A DNA stretch of 64,000 nt from NCBI RefSeq assembly GCF_001045555.1, contig NZ_LFBU01000001.1, positions 372,001-436,000 of the forward strand, in the 5' to 3' direction. Of this stretch, positions 1 to 8,430 are shown in pieces (positions within the stretch are counted from its first letter, which is position 1; every line of letters begins with the position of its first letter). The notes under the pieces are model-generated. The model was not told the DNA's origin and did no database searches. It was given only the letters and a program-made list of their open reading frames with translations. Origin of the DNA: Marinobacter subterrani. GTDB lineage: Bacteria; Pseudomonadota; Gammaproteobacteria; Pseudomonadales; Oleiphilaceae. The position numbers and the translations under genes are program-made.

Positions 1-117
1 TACCAGAACCTGATGGCCGGATTGCGTGGGGCCATTGAAGCAGGTACATTGTCGGACTTTGTAACCGACTTCTACGCACTGCGCGGAGAGACAGTTCCGC
101 CGCAGGGTAGTGTTTGA
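1..117 (+). CDS. tgt: Queuine tRNA-ribosyltransferase, C-terminal end (partial)
   Basis: This is the last 38 codons of a frame open from the left edge, ending in TGA. The tail ([18 protein letters not shown], then DFYALRG) matches the usual C-terminus of bacterial tRNA-guanine transglycosylase, which swaps guanine for a queuine precursor at the wobble base of GUN-anticodon tRNAs. The position directly upstream of yajC-secD-secF is the standard tgt-yajC-secDF order in gammaproteobacteria. Catalytic and zinc-binding parts lie outside the window, so the call rests on the tail and the context. Confidence 0.85.
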   Translation, partial: YQNLMAGLRGAIEAGTLSDFVTDFYALRGETVPPQGSV

Positions 118-146
118 TCGACACGCTTAACCAACGGAGATATTCA

Positions 147-509
147 ATGAAATCAATTAAACTGCTTGTTGCCGGCCTGTTGGCTCTGATGCCTGCGCTG
201 GCCATGGCTCAGGCGCCGAGTGCCCCTGGCATGGGTGTTATGGGCCAGGTCATCTTTTTCGCCGGCTTCATACTGATTTTCTACTTCCTGATCTGGCGCC
301 CGCAGTCCAAGCGTGCGAAAGAGCACAAGGCTTTGATGTCCGGCCTGAACAAGGGTGACGAAGTCGTGACCTCCGGCGGTCTTGCCGGCAAGATTACCAA
401 GGTGACGGATGACTTTATTGTTGTTGAAATTGCTGACAACGTCGAAATCAAGGTTCAGAAAGTCGCAGTTGCCGCAGCCCTGCCCAAGGGTACGCTCAAG
501 GACATCTGA
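147..509 (+). CDS. yajC: Preprotein translocase subunit YajC
   Basis: YajC is a small inner-membrane partner of SecDF and the SecYEG channel. The 120-residue product starts at ATG 147, six bases after CGGAGA. It has a cleavable-looking hydrophobic N-terminus ending near ALAMAQA, a second membrane segment around residues 36-52 (IFFAGFILIFYFLIWRPQ), and a soluble C-terminal part with the family signature KGDEVVTSGGLAGKI. A longer frame opens at TTG 114, but it lacks a ribosome-binding site and would hide the signal-like N-terminus. It is followed by secD and secF, its functional partners. Confidence 0.95.
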   Translation: MKSIKLLVAGLLALMPALAMAQAPSAPGMGVMGQVIFFAGFILIFYFLIWRPQSKRAKEHKALMSGLNKGDEVVTSGGLAGKITKVTDDFIVVEIADNVEIKVQKVAVAAALPKGTLKDI

Positions 510-522
510 GCGAAGGCCATTT

Positions 523-548
523 AGTCCGCCATCCCGGGTGGCCGGACT
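523..548 (+). other. GC-rich stem-loop between yajC and secD
   Basis: AGTCCG (523-528) pairs with CGGACT (543-548), with further pairing inside (CCA with TGG, around a CCCGGG core). No T-run follows, so it is not a normal terminator. A second short hairpin (GCCGGC, loop, GCCGGC) follows near 574-592, just before secD. The pair may set the relative dose of YajC and SecD or stabilise the mRNA; this is inference. Confidence 0.4.
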
Positions 549-604
549 GAATCCTTCTGGCTGAAACACCAAGGCCGGCCTGTTCGCCGGCTACAAGGGA
601 TCCC

Positions 605-2479
605 ATGCTGAACAAGTATCCGCTTTGGAAAAACCTGGTTATCCTGGTCGCGCTTGTGATCGGGTTTATCTATGCTTTGCCCAACCTTTATCCCGATGAC
701 TATGCCATCCAGATCACCGGTGCCAGAAGTAGCACTGATGTGAGCGGCGGTGTGCTGGATCGCGCCGTTGATGTGCTCCAGAGTCAGGGTATCGAGGTTA
801 AAAGCAGTACTCTTCAGGATCGGGATGCTCTGATCCGTCTGACCAGCTCCGATGCCCAGCTGCGAGCCCGCCCCCTTGTGCAGGCCGCTCTGGGTGACGA
901 CTATCTGGTGGCACTCAATATGGCGCCCTCCACCCCGGACTGGCTGAGAAGCCTCGGAGCAGGCCCAATGAAACTGGGTCTGGATCTGCGCGGTGGTGTG
1001 CATTTCCTGCTTGAAGTGGATATGGAAACCGCGGTCAGCCAGCGCCTTGAGGCAATGGCCGGCCAGGTCAAGCAGCAGTTGCGGGAAGAGCGGATTCGTT
1101 ACCGTGGCGGTGACGTCCAGAACGACCGCAAGATCGTTCTCAGTTTCCGTGATGAAGGATCCCGGGCTGCTGCCTTTGATCTGATTCGCGGTCAGTACAG
1201 CGAATTTTTGCTGGACCAGCAGACCGAGGGAGATGAGTTCCTGCTGGAACTGACGCTGTCCGAAGCCGAGGTTCGGTCGATTCGCGATTACGCCCTTGAG
1301 CAGAACCTCACCACAATCCGCAACCGGGTTAACGAACTGGGTGTTGCCGAACCGCTGGTTCAGCAGCAGGGTGATGACCGAATCATAGTCGAGCTTCCAG
1401 GTGTGCAGGATACTGCCCAGGCCAAGAGGGTACTTGGTGCCACGGCCAATCTCGAGTTCCGGATGGAGGCCCGTCCGGACGCGCCAGCCAGTGAGACGGA
1501 AGAATTCAGGTTCCGGGACCAGCCGCAGCGAACGGCCCGCCTAGAACAGGACGTTATCGCCACCGGTAATAATGTGGCCAACGCCCAGCAGGCCTTCGAC
1601 GAGAACGGCCAGCCTCAGGTGAATATCACCATGGATTCGGTTGGCGGCGACCTGATGAATCGGGCGACTCGAAACGCGATCGGTCGCCGGATGGCGGTGC
1701 TCTTTATCGAATACCGCACAGAAACAGAAACCCGTATGGTCGATGGTAAGCCAAAGCAGTTTGAAGAGCGCGTGGTGGAGAAGGGCATAATCAGTCTGGC
1801 CACAGTTCAATCTGCTCTTGGCAGCAGCTTCCGTATCACCGGGCTGGATTCGATTCCGGAAGCGGCCGAGCTTGCGTTACTGTTGCGTGCCGGTGCTCTG
1901 GCGGCTCCCATGTATTTTGTCCAGGAGCGCACCATCGGGCCAAGCCTGGGGCAGAAAAATATCGATGCCGGCATGATGTCCGTGGCACTCGGCTTCGCCC
2001 TTGTAATGCTGTACATGTTGGTTTATTACCGTGGCTTCGGGTTGATTGCCAACGTTTCACTGTCCCTGAACCTGATGCTGCTGGTCGCGTGCATGTCCAT
2101 CCTGTCGGCCACGCTTACCTTGCCTGGCATTGCCGGCATCGTTCTGACCGTCGGTATGGCGGTGGATGCCAATGTACTTATCTTCGAGCGTATCAAGGAA
2201 GAGCTCAGGGCCGGGGCTCCGCCCCAGATGGCTATAAATGCAGGCTACTCCCGTGCCTTTGTGTCCATCTTTGACTCAAACATTACCACCTTGCTGGTAG
2301 CTATTATTCTGTTTGCCATGGGTGCCGGGCCGGTAAAAGGTTTTGCGATAACCCTGTGCATCGGGATACTGACGTCAATGTTCTGTGGTCTGATGGTCAG
2401 TCGCAGCATCGTGAACCTTGTCTATGGCGGCCGCAAGGTCGAGAAACTGTCGATCGGAGGAAAGCTCGCCAATGCCTGA
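605..2479 (+). CDS. secD: Protein translocase subunit SecD
   Basis: SecD works with SecF to pull exported proteins out of the Sec channel on the periplasmic side, driven by the proton motive force. The 624-residue product is of typical length. It has an N-terminal membrane helix (about residues 9-27), a large periplasmic domain with the conserved GPMKLGLDLRGGVHFLLEVD stretch, and a C-terminal block of about five membrane helices from residue 455 on, including the RND-like motif VGMAVDANVLIFERIKEELR near residue 520. The start is ATG 605, close to AAGGGA. The end overlaps secF by 8 bases, which points to translational coupling. Confidence 0.97.
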   Translation: MLNKYPLWKNLVILVALVIGFIYALPNLYPDDYAIQITGARSSTDVSGGVLDRAVDVLQSQGIEVKSSTLQDRDALIRLTSSDAQLRARPLVQAALGDDYLVALNMAPSTPDWLRSLGAGPMKLGLDLRGGVHFLLEVDMETAVSQRLEAMAGQVKQQLREERIRYRGGDVQNDRKIVLSFRDEGSRAAAFDLIRGQYSEFLLDQQTEGDEFLLELTLSEAEVRSIRDYALEQNLTTIRNRVNELGVAEPLVQQQGDDRIIVELPGVQDTAQAKRVLGATANLEFRMEARPDAPASETEEFRFRDQPQRTARLEQDVIATGNNVANAQQAFDENGQPQVNITMDSVGGDLMNRATRNAIGRRMAVLFIEYRTETETRMVDGKPKQFEERVVEKGIISLATVQSALGSSFRITGLDSIPEAAELALLLRAGALAAPMYFVQERTIGPSLGQKNIDAGMMSVALGFALVMLYMLVYYRGFGLIANVSLSLNLMLLVACMSILSATLTLPGIAGIVLTVGMAVDANVLIFERIKEELRAGAPPQMAINAGYSRAFVSIFDSNITTLLVAIILFAMGAGPVKGFAITLCIGILTSMFCGLMVSRSIVNLVYGGRKVEKLSIGGKLANA

Positions 2480-3425
2480 TATGGATAAGAAACCGTTTGA
2501 TTTCATGGGGCTGCGGAACATTGCTTCCGTGGTGTCCGTCGCACTCGTTATTGTGTCTATTGCTGTGCTGGGGATCCGCGGCCTGAACTTCGGTATGGAT
2601 TTTACCGGCGGCACCTCGGTGGAATTCGAGTATGCAGAGGCCCCGCAACTGAGCGATGTTCGCGCACGGCTGGATGCGGCCGGCTACGAGCAGTTTTCCG
2701 TACAGAACTTCGGGTCCGATACCATCGTTCTGGTGCGTTTGGCCGAAGCGGGTGATGACAAGCTCGCAGCAGAGGTCACCCGGATACTGTCCGCAGAAGG
2801 CATAGAGCTTGAACTGATAAGCTCGGAGTTTATCGGGTCTCAAGTGGGCAAGCAGCTCAAAGAGGACAGTGGTCTCGGTTTGCTGCTTGCAATGATCGTG
2901 GTGCTCATCTACGTGGGAATGCGCTTCCAGTTCAAGTTTGGCATTGCCTCCGTTTTGCCCCTGGGCCACGATGTAATTATTGTTCTGGGTTTCTTCGCCT
3001 TGTTCCAGTGGACTTTTGATCTGACGGTTCTGGCGGCCCTGCTGGCGATCATCGGTTATTCACTGAACGACACGATCATTGTGGCGGACCGGATCCGGGA
3101 AAATTTCCGGAAAGTCCGTGTCGGGAGCCCCGCGGACATAATCAATCTGTCGGTTCATGAAACCATCACCCGGACCATCAATACCTCTGGTACGACTCTC
3201 GTGGTGGTGATTGCTCTTTATCTGCTGGGCGGAGAGGCGATCAATAACTTTGCGCTCGCGCTGATTATTGGCATAGTCGTTGGTACCTACTCGTCGATTT
3301 ACGTCGCCGCCAACCTTTTGATCGCCATGGGTGTATCTCGTGAGGACCTGATTGTGCCACCGAAAGAGGGCGTGGCCGGTGCGGAAGAGGACGAACAGCC
3401 CCCCGAATGGCTTAACCGGATGTAG
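2472..3425 (+). CDS. secF: Protein translocase subunit SecF
   Basis: SecF is the second half of the SecDF export motor. The 317-residue product has a first membrane helix at about residues 15-35, the conserved LNFGMDFTGGTSVEFEY motif, a short periplasmic domain and five more helices with the family motif SLNDTIIVADRIRENFR. ATG 2472 is preferred because GGAGG at 2456-2460 lies 11 bases upstream. An in-frame ATG at 2481 would be too far from that site. It overlaps the secD stop. The gene ends in front of a strong terminator shared with the convergent suhB. Confidence 0.96.
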   Translation: MPDMDKKPFDFMGLRNIASVVSVALVIVSIAVLGIRGLNFGMDFTGGTSVEFEYAEAPQLSDVRARLDAAGYEQFSVQNFGSDTIVLVRLAEAGDDKLAAEVTRILSAEGIELELISSEFIGSQVGKQLKEDSGLGLLLAMIVVLIYVGMRFQFKFGIASVLPLGHDVIIVLGFFALFQWTFDLTVLAALLAIIGYSLNDTIIVADRIRENFRKVRVGSPADIINLSVHETITRTINTSGTTLVVVIALYLLGGEAINNFALALIIGIVVGTYSSIYVAANLLIAMGVSREDLIVPPKEGVAGAEEDEQPPEWLNRM

Positions 3426-3450
3426 GAGGGCGTCTCTCCCTCGCCGTTCA

Positions 3451-3494
3451 GGCACAAAAAAGCCGCCAGATGATGCTGGCGGTTTTTTTGTGCC
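3451..3494. terminator. Bidirectional terminator between secF and suhB
   Basis: A long inverted repeat, GGCACAAAAAAGCCGCCAG and its near-complement CTGGCGGTTTTTTTGTGCC, surrounds a six-base loop. Either strand yields a GC stem followed by a U-run, so the element can stop both secF and the convergent suhB. Confidence 0.9.
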
Positions 3495-3510
3495 CGACAG
3501 TCGGCAAACC

Positions 3511-4323
3511 TCAGCGAGGCAGTCGACCCCGGAAGGGGTGGAGTACTTTCAGAACCTCGCGGAACAGCTTGGGGTTGGCGACTACCAGTTGACGTGCGTT
3601 GCCGGTGGAGGGGTTGCCGGAGAAATCACCGGTCAGTGCGCCGGACTCCATCGCCAGCGTGATGCCCAGGTCCAGGTCTGCCGTTTCCGGGCGGAAGATA
3701 ATGGCAGCGTCCATCAGGCCGGCCGATACCCGGGCAATATCCAGGACCACGCAGCCAGAGGTGCGGAACATGCCGGAATCCTTTGCCAGAACCGCGGCCA
3801 TTTCACCCCAGAGCAGAGGGTCTTCGCTTTTACGCGCCTGATCGAGCAGATTGGTGGCAATGGCTGCATTCGCGGTCTGCTTGATATCCGAGGTGCGAAC
3901 CCGACGGCTGTTCAGGGCAGCACCATGGCCGCGACTGGCTGAGTATTCCTCACCGGTAACGGGGTTGACCAGAAGCAGGTTCTCTACCCGGTTGTTCTTT
4001 TTCTGGGCCAGGGCCAGGGCAAATTCGGGAATGCCCCTGAGAAAGTTTTCACGGCCCAGGACCGGGAAAATGTGCCAGCTCTTCTCACTGGTTCCGGCAT
4101 TCGCTTCATTGGGGGGAGCGATGCTGTGATCCTTGTAGGCCTTTTCGAGTTGCTCGGCAAAATTGTCGTAAATGGACTGCTCAACCCGCTCCAGCTGGAG
4201 ACGACGTTCTGAATCGTCTTTGCCGGTGGGTTCCTGGCGCTCGAAATGGGCTTTCAGATAATCTGATCCCTGCCGCGCGACGCGCAGGGCCATTTTAATA
4301 GCTGGTTGCATCTGAGTGATCAT
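3511..4323 (-). CDS. suhB: SuhB-family protein with lost inositol-monophosphatase active site
   Basis: SuhB in E. coli is both an inositol monophosphatase and a Nus factor for rRNA antitermination. This 270-residue protein keeps the fold signature (GIPEFALALA, VTGEEYSASRGHGAALN with RRVR, ESGALTGDFSG) and the usual place divergent from trmJ. The metal site is gone: canonical WVIDPLDGTTNF reads WHIFPVLGRENF (residues 83-94), so both Asp are lost; the upstream GEE region reads NEA (72-74); the VTxVD element is absent. Only Asp217 of the WDxAA motif seems kept, with Trp replaced by Ala. I infer a non-catalytic role. The start is ATG 4323 or ATG 4311; neither has a clear ribosome-binding site. 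Confidence 0.85.
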   Translation of the reverse strand: MITQMQPAIKMALRVARQGSDYLKAHFERQEPTGKDDSERRLQLERVEQSIYDNFAEQLEKAYKDHSIAPPNEANAGTSEKSWHIFPVLGRENFLRGIPEFALALAQKKNNRVENLLLVNPVTGEEYSASRGHGAALNSRRVRTSDIKQTANAAIATNLLDQARKSEDPLLWGEMAAVLAKDSGMFRTSGCVVLDIARVSAGLMDAAIIFRPETADLDLGITLAMESGALTGDFSGNPSTGNARQLVVANPKLFREVLKVLHPFRGRLPR

Positions 4324-4494
4324 TATCCGGGTGTGTGAAGGCCGGGTATGATAGCAAAAGATCACCCCGCTTGTATGTTTTTTGCCTCAGCAATAGCACG
4401 GATAACCAGAGCTTACGGGTTGTTCGGAGGGGCAGGAGGCGGGTTGTTTCTGGTATCATTGCCGCCCTGTTCAATAACCTTGGGCCTGTTAACA

Positions 4495-5358
4495 ATGCAC
4501 AAAAGCGCGCTTCCACAGGAAGGGACGGAGACCTTTCAGGATCAGATCCGGATTGTTCTGGTTGAGACCTCACACTCGGGCAATATCGGTGCGGTCGCCC
4601 GGGCGATGAAAAATATGGCCCTGGGGAACCTCTGGCTGGTCAATCCGTGCACGTTTCCGGATGAGACGTCCTATGCCCGCGCCGCTGGTGCGTCGGATAT
4701 TCTTGACCGGGCGCAGGTGGTCTCTTCCCTTGATGAAGCCCTGGCGGACTGTGTCCTGGTGATGGGCACGAGTGCCCGAGGCAGAAAGGTACCCTGGCCG
4801 GTATGCGCGCCTCCCGAGGCAGCCGCCGCTGCAGCCCGACATTCTGAGGACGGTCCGGTTGCCCTGGTGTTTGGCCGGGAAAATCATGGCCTGAGCAACG
4901 ACGAGCTGCAGCGTTGCCACTATCACATCCACATACCCTCGAATCCCGATTACAGCTCGCTGAATCTGGCCATGGCCGTACAGGTCATGTGCTATGAATT
5001 GCGGATGTATTATCTTCGCAGCCTTGAAGGTGGAGAAGGCAGCCCATACCTTAAGTCGATGGCCCGGCCCGGAGACGAGGGCTGGGATGTTCCGCCCGCC
5101 AAAGTGCAGGACGTGGAAGGATTCTTTGGGCACCTGGAGCAGATGCTCATTGATATCGATTTCCATCGGCGAGAGAACCCCAGACAGTTGATGACCCGCT
5201 TGCGGCGACTGTTCCAGAGAGCGAGACTTGATCAGATGGAAATCAATATACTCCGGGGCATTCTCACTGCCGCGCAGAAGGCCGCGGGCGCAAGGGATCA
5301 TAGCGAGCAATCCGAGGCCGGTAGCTCGGCGACAGAGCAGGACAACAGCCATGTTTGA
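4495..5358 (+). CDS. trmJ: tRNA (cytidine/uridine-2'-O-)-methyltransferase TrmJ
   Basis: TrmJ methylates the 2'-OH of nucleotide 32 in several tRNAs using S-adenosylmethionine. The 287-residue SPOUT-class protein shows all three knot motifs: [14 protein letters not shown] (about 28-41), [14 protein letters not shown] (about 125-138) and [18 protein letters not shown] (about 147-164). A C-terminal extension of about 100 residues is typical of TrmJ. ATG 4495 is chosen over upstream in-frame starts because the family begins close to the first SPOUT motif. It is divergent from suhB, and its end overlaps cysE by 8 bases, so the two are probably co-translated. Confidence 0.93.
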   Translation: MHKSALPQEGTETFQDQIRIVLVETSHSGNIGAVARAMKNMALGNLWLVNPCTFPDETSYARAAGASDILDRAQVVSSLDEALADCVLVMGTSARGRKVPWPVCAPPEAAAAAARHSEDGPVALVFGRENHGLSNDELQRCHYHIHIPSNPDYSSLNLAMAVQVMCYELRMYYLRSLEGGEGSPYLKSMARPGDEGWDVPPAKVQDVEGFFGHLEQMLIDIDFHRRENPRQLMTRLRRLFQRARLDQMEINILRGILTAAQKAAGARDHSEQSEAGSSATEQDNSHV

Positions 5359-6124
5359 GCGTTTGCGTGAAGACATAAACAGTGTGTTTCACCGGGACCC
5401 CGCCGCCCGCAACACCTTTGAGGTGCTTACCAACTATCCGGGGCTGCATGCGCTGTTGTTTCATCGGTTTTCGCACTGGCTGTGGGGTTTGGGGCTCAAG
5501 TGGCTGGCTCGCACCATTTCGACCATTGCCCGTTGGCTGACGGGAATTGAAATCCACCCCGGTGCAACGATCGGCCGCCGGTTTTTTATCGATCACGGCA
5601 TGGGTGTGGTCATTGGAGAAACGACCGTTATAGGCAACGACGTAACGCTCTATCAGGGTGTTACGCTCGGCGGAACCAGTTGGAACAAGGGCAAGCGCCA
5701 TCCCACCATTGGCGACAGCGTCGTAGTGGGTGCCGGGGCCAAGATTCTCGGGCCCTTCGAGGTAGGTGAGGGTGCCAAGATCGGTTCAAATTCAGTGGTC
5801 ACCAAGGCGGTCCCGGCCGGTGCAACGGTCGTCGGTATTCCAGGGCGGGTGATTGTCAAGCGCCATGGCGAGGACGACGCCCGGCGCAAGGAAATGGAAG
5901 AGCGCATGGGTTTCGACGCCTATGGTGTCACCGAAGAAATGCCGGATCCGGTTGCCCGTGCCATGAGGTCGCTGCTTGATCACATGCACGCAGTGGATGA
6001 CCGCATCGAGAACATGTGCCAGGCGCTACGCAAGGTGAACAGCGAATACCAGAACGGCAAACTGCCTCCGCTGCACGAAGAGGACTTTGATTGCGTTCGT
6101 GATGAAAGTGATACGCGGAGCTGA
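5351..6124 (+). CDS. cysE: Serine O-acetyltransferase
   Basis: CysE makes O-acetylserine from serine and acetyl-CoA, the first step of cysteine synthesis. The 257-residue protein is the compact type: a short helical N-terminus ([21 protein letters not shown]) followed by left-handed beta-helix hexapeptides from about residue 68, with [16 protein letters not shown] and the acetyl-CoA loop region [14 protein letters not shown] helical C-terminal tail follows the GIPGR turn. ATG 5351 overlaps trmJ. Placement before iscR-iscS resembles the cysE-isc clusters of Azotobacter and Pseudomonas and suggests local supply of cysteine, the substrate of IscS. Confidence 0.93.
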   Translation: MFERLREDINSVFHRDPAARNTFEVLTNYPGLHALLFHRFSHWLWGLGLKWLARTISTIARWLTGIEIHPGATIGRRFFIDHGMGVVIGETTVIGNDVTLYQGVTLGGTSWNKGKRHPTIGDSVVVGAGAKILGPFEVGEGAKIGSNSVVTKAVPAGATVVGIPGRVIVKRHGEDDARRKEMEERMGFDAYGVTEEMPDPVARAMRSLLDHMHAVDDRIENMCQALRKVNSEYQNGKLPPLHEEDFDCVRDESDTRS

Positions 6125-6157
6125 ATACTTGACTGATTTAGTAGGTCAATTCATACT
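6125..6157 (+). promoter_or_regulatory. iscR promoter with overlapping type 1 IscR operator
   Basis: A -35 TTGACT (6129-6134) and a -10-like CATACT (6152-6157) are 17 bases apart. Bases 6125-6150 (ATACTTGACTGATTTAGTAG then GTCAAT) fit the known type 1 IscR site, which carries the GACTnnWTTAGTAGG core. The site covers the -35 element, as in the repressed E. coli iscR promoter, so holo-IscR is expected to repress its own operon here. Confidence 0.82.
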
Positions 6158-6201
6158 CGGCTCTGCGTATTGAGATTCAATCCCGTCATGGGGCTGACAC
6201 T

Positions 6202-6699
6202 ATGAAATTGACCACCAAAGGCCGCTACGCTGTCACGGCGATGCTTGATCTGGCTCTGCACGGAGACCAGGGGCCGGTGAGTCTTGCCGATATTTCGGCC
6301 CGTCAGGAAATCTCCCTGTCCTACCTGGAACAGCTTTTTTCCCGTCTGCGGCGCCAGAAACTGGTTACCAGTATTCGTGGGCCGGGTGGCGGGTACCGGC
6401 TGGGCCGCCCGGCTTCTGATGTCTTTATAGCCGAGGTGGTCGATGCCGTGAGCGAGTCCCTGGATACCACACGATGTGGCAATAAAGGCGATTGCCAGAA
6501 CGGCGAGAAGTGCCTGACCCACCATCTATGGTCTGACCTGAGTGATCAGATTCATCAGTTTCTCAGCGAGATCAGTCTCGGAGACCTGATGAACAAGCGT
6601 GAGATCCTGCAGGTTGCAGACCGACAGAGTCGTCGTCATTCTGGTACCGGCTCCGAAACGATCAATACCGAACGCCTGTCCGACCAGGCTCCGGTCTGA
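6202..6699 (+). CDS. iscR: Fe-S cluster regulator IscR (Rrf2 family)
   Basis: IscR senses iron-sulfur status by binding a [2Fe-2S] cluster and adjusts cluster-assembly genes. The 165-residue protein has the Rrf2 winged helix at the N-terminus ([19 protein letters not shown]) and the cluster ligands Cys92, Cys98, Cys104 and His107 in [20 protein letters not shown], with the same spacing as E. coli. An IscR operator lies directly upstream, implying autoregulation. The unusual point is its operon: iscS follows, but no scaffold or chaperone genes come after it. Confidence 0.96.
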   Translation: MKLTTKGRYAVTAMLDLALHGDQGPVSLADISARQEISLSYLEQLFSRLRRQKLVTSIRGPGGGYRLGRPASDVFIAEVVDAVSESLDTTRCGNKGDCQNGEKCLTHHLWSDLSDQIHQFLSEISLGDLMNKREILQVADRQSRRHSGTGSETINTERLSDQAPV

Positions 6700-6721
6700 T
6701 ACCTACGAACTCCAGGAAACC

Positions 6722-7870
6722 ATGAAAAAGCCCGTATATCTGGACTACGCGGCCACCACGCCCGTTGATCCCTCCGTAGCCAATGAAATGATAAAATACC
6801 TGACCCCGGACGGCGTATTCGGAAACCCCGCCTCCCGCTCCCACGCTCTTGGCTGGCAGGCAGAGGCGGCGGTTGAGGCTGCCCGCAAACAGGTGGCCAG
6901 CCTGATTCATGCTGACCCGCGGGAAATCGTCTGGACCTCCGGCGCCACGGAAGCCGACAATCTTGCCATCAAGGGGGCGGTGGCCGGTCGTGAGAACGCC
7001 CATATTGTGACCTCGAAAATTGAGCACAAGGCAGTTCTGGATACCTGCAAGTGGCTGGAGCACCAGGGTGTTGACGTGACCTGGCTGGACCCCGAGCCGG
7101 ATGGCAGTATCAGTCTGCAGCAGGTGCTTGATGCGCTCAGAGACAATACCGTCCTGGTCAGCCTGATGCTGGTGAATAACGAACTCGGAACGGTCACCGA
7201 CGTTGCGCCGATCGGTTCGGTGTTGCGGGAGCGCGGCATACTGTTCCACGTGGATGCGGCCCAGGCGGCTGGAAAAATGCCGGTGGATGTCACATCGATG
7301 CAGGTGGATCTTTTGGCGCTCTCCGGTCACAAGGTATACGGGCCCAAGGGCGTGGGAGCGCTTTATGTCCGGCGTTCTCCGGATGTGCGTATCGAGGCCC
7401 AGATCCATGGCGGCGGCCATGAGCGTGGGATGCGTTCCGGAACGCTGCCGACTCATCAGATTGTGGGCATGGGTAGAGCTTTCGCAATGGCCCAGTCCGG
7501 GCTGGAGCAGGAAGTCCAGGTGTTGGAATCGTTGCGCGAAAAATTTCTCGCTGGGCTGGAAGGGCTGGATGGTGTCAGCCTGAATGGCCGGGAATCAGGT
7601 CGTGTTCCGGGCATCGTAAACCTCTCTTTTGATGGCGTTGAGGCGGAGTCGTTGATGCTGGGGCTGCGTGATCTGGCCGTTTCCTCCGGCTCGGCCTGTG
7701 CCTCGGCTTCGATTGAACCCTCCTATGTTCTGCGCGGCATTGGTCTGAGTGAAGAGCAGGCTAATCGGGCACTGCGTTTTTCCTTTGGGCGTTTCAGCAC
7801 CGAAGAGGAAGTCGCTTTTGCCAGTTCGCAGATTGTTGAAGTCGTAGGCCGCTTACGCTCGGTGCGGTAG
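6722..7870 (+). CDS. iscS: Cysteine desulfurase IscS, short C-terminus
   Basis: IscS is a PLP enzyme that takes sulfur from cysteine as a persulfide for Fe-S clusters and thio-modified tRNA. The 382-residue protein has His102, the PLP lysine Lys204 ([10 protein letters not shown]) and the persulfide Cys326 (SSGSACAS). It stops after [12 protein letters not shown], about 20 residues before the end of the 404-residue E. coli enzyme, whose tail helps bind IscU. ATG 6722 follows an AGGAAA site. The next gene is ndk, not iscU, so the usual assembly cassette is missing here; the cluster scaffold must be encoded elsewhere, perhaps by a SUF system (inference). Confidence 0.94.
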   Translation: MKKPVYLDYAATTPVDPSVANEMIKYLTPDGVFGNPASRSHALGWQAEAAVEAARKQVASLIHADPREIVWTSGATEADNLAIKGAVAGRENAHIVTSKIEHKAVLDTCKWLEHQGVDVTWLDPEPDGSISLQQVLDALRDNTVLVSLMLVNNELGTVTDVAPIGSVLRERGILFHVDAAQAAGKMPVDVTSMQVDLLALSGHKVYGPKGVGALYVRRSPDVRIEAQIHGGGHERGMRSGTLPTHQIVGMGRAFAMAQSGLEQEVQVLESLREKFLAGLEGLDGVSLNGRESGRVPGIVNLSFDGVEAESLMLGLRDLAVSSGSACASASIEPSYVLRGIGLSEEQANRALRFSFGRFSTEEEVAFASSQIVEVVGRLRSVR

Positions 7871-7890
7871 GAACTTTGCCCCGGACTGCG

Positions 7891-7896
7891 TATAAT
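7891..7896 (+). promoter_or_regulatory. Possible ndk -10 element
   Basis: A perfect TATAAT lies 43 bases before ndk, in the 68-base gap after iscS. No good -35 element sits 16-18 bases upstream. A separate ndk promoter is plausible but weakly supported. Confidence 0.35.
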
Positions 7897-7938
7897 CGCA
7901 GGCCAGAATTTTTACCATAAACAAACTGGAGAAAGACT

Positions 7939-8367
7939 ATGGCAACTGAGCGCACGCTCTCCATTATCAAGCCCGATGCGGTAGCAAAAAACGTGATTGG
8001 CGAAATCTACAGTCGTTTTGAAAAGGCTGGCCTGAACATCGTTGCCGCCAAAATGATGCACCTGACTCAGGAGCAGGCAGAAGGCTTCTACGCGGAGCAT
8101 AAAGAGCGCCCGTTCTTTAACGATCTGGTTGCCTTCATGACCTCCGGTCCTGTTGTTGTTCAGGCGCTTGAAGGCGAAGGCGCCATTCTGAAGAACCGTG
8201 ATCTGATGGGCGCCACCAATCCGAAGGAAGCCGAAGCGGGCACTATCCGCGCCGATTTCGCATCGTCCATCGATGCCAACGCGGTTCACGGTTCAGATTC
8301 CGCCGCTTCTGCCGAGCGCGAAATCGCCTATTTCTTTAATGACAACGAAATCTGCCCGCGGGGTTGA
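7939..8367 (+). CDS. ndk: Nucleoside-diphosphate kinase
   Basis: Ndk balances nucleoside triphosphate pools by moving phosphate from ATP to other NDPs through a phosphohistidine. The 142-residue product has the usual start ([12 protein letters not shown]) and the active-site His117 in [11 protein letters not shown] 7939 follows GGAGAAAG. It sits between iscS and rlmN, the order expected in Pseudomonas relatives once the isc scaffold genes are removed. Confidence 0.97.
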   Translation: MATERTLSIIKPDAVAKNVIGEIYSRFEKAGLNIVAAKMMHLTQEQAEGFYAEHKERPFFNDLVAFMTSGPVVVQALEGEGAILKNRDLMGATNPKEAEAGTIRADFASSIDANAVHGSDSAASAEREIAYFFNDNEICPRG

Positions 8368-8430
8368 TCACGTTGATCGGAGGCGACTTCCGGGTCGCTT
8401 CCGAATTGGTTATCTGATCGAGGTTATAAC

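Noticed and set aside
7871..7938. A degraded iscU remnant between iscS and ndk
   Set aside because: The 68-base gap has no codons resembling IscU; the cassette is cleanly absent rather than decayed.
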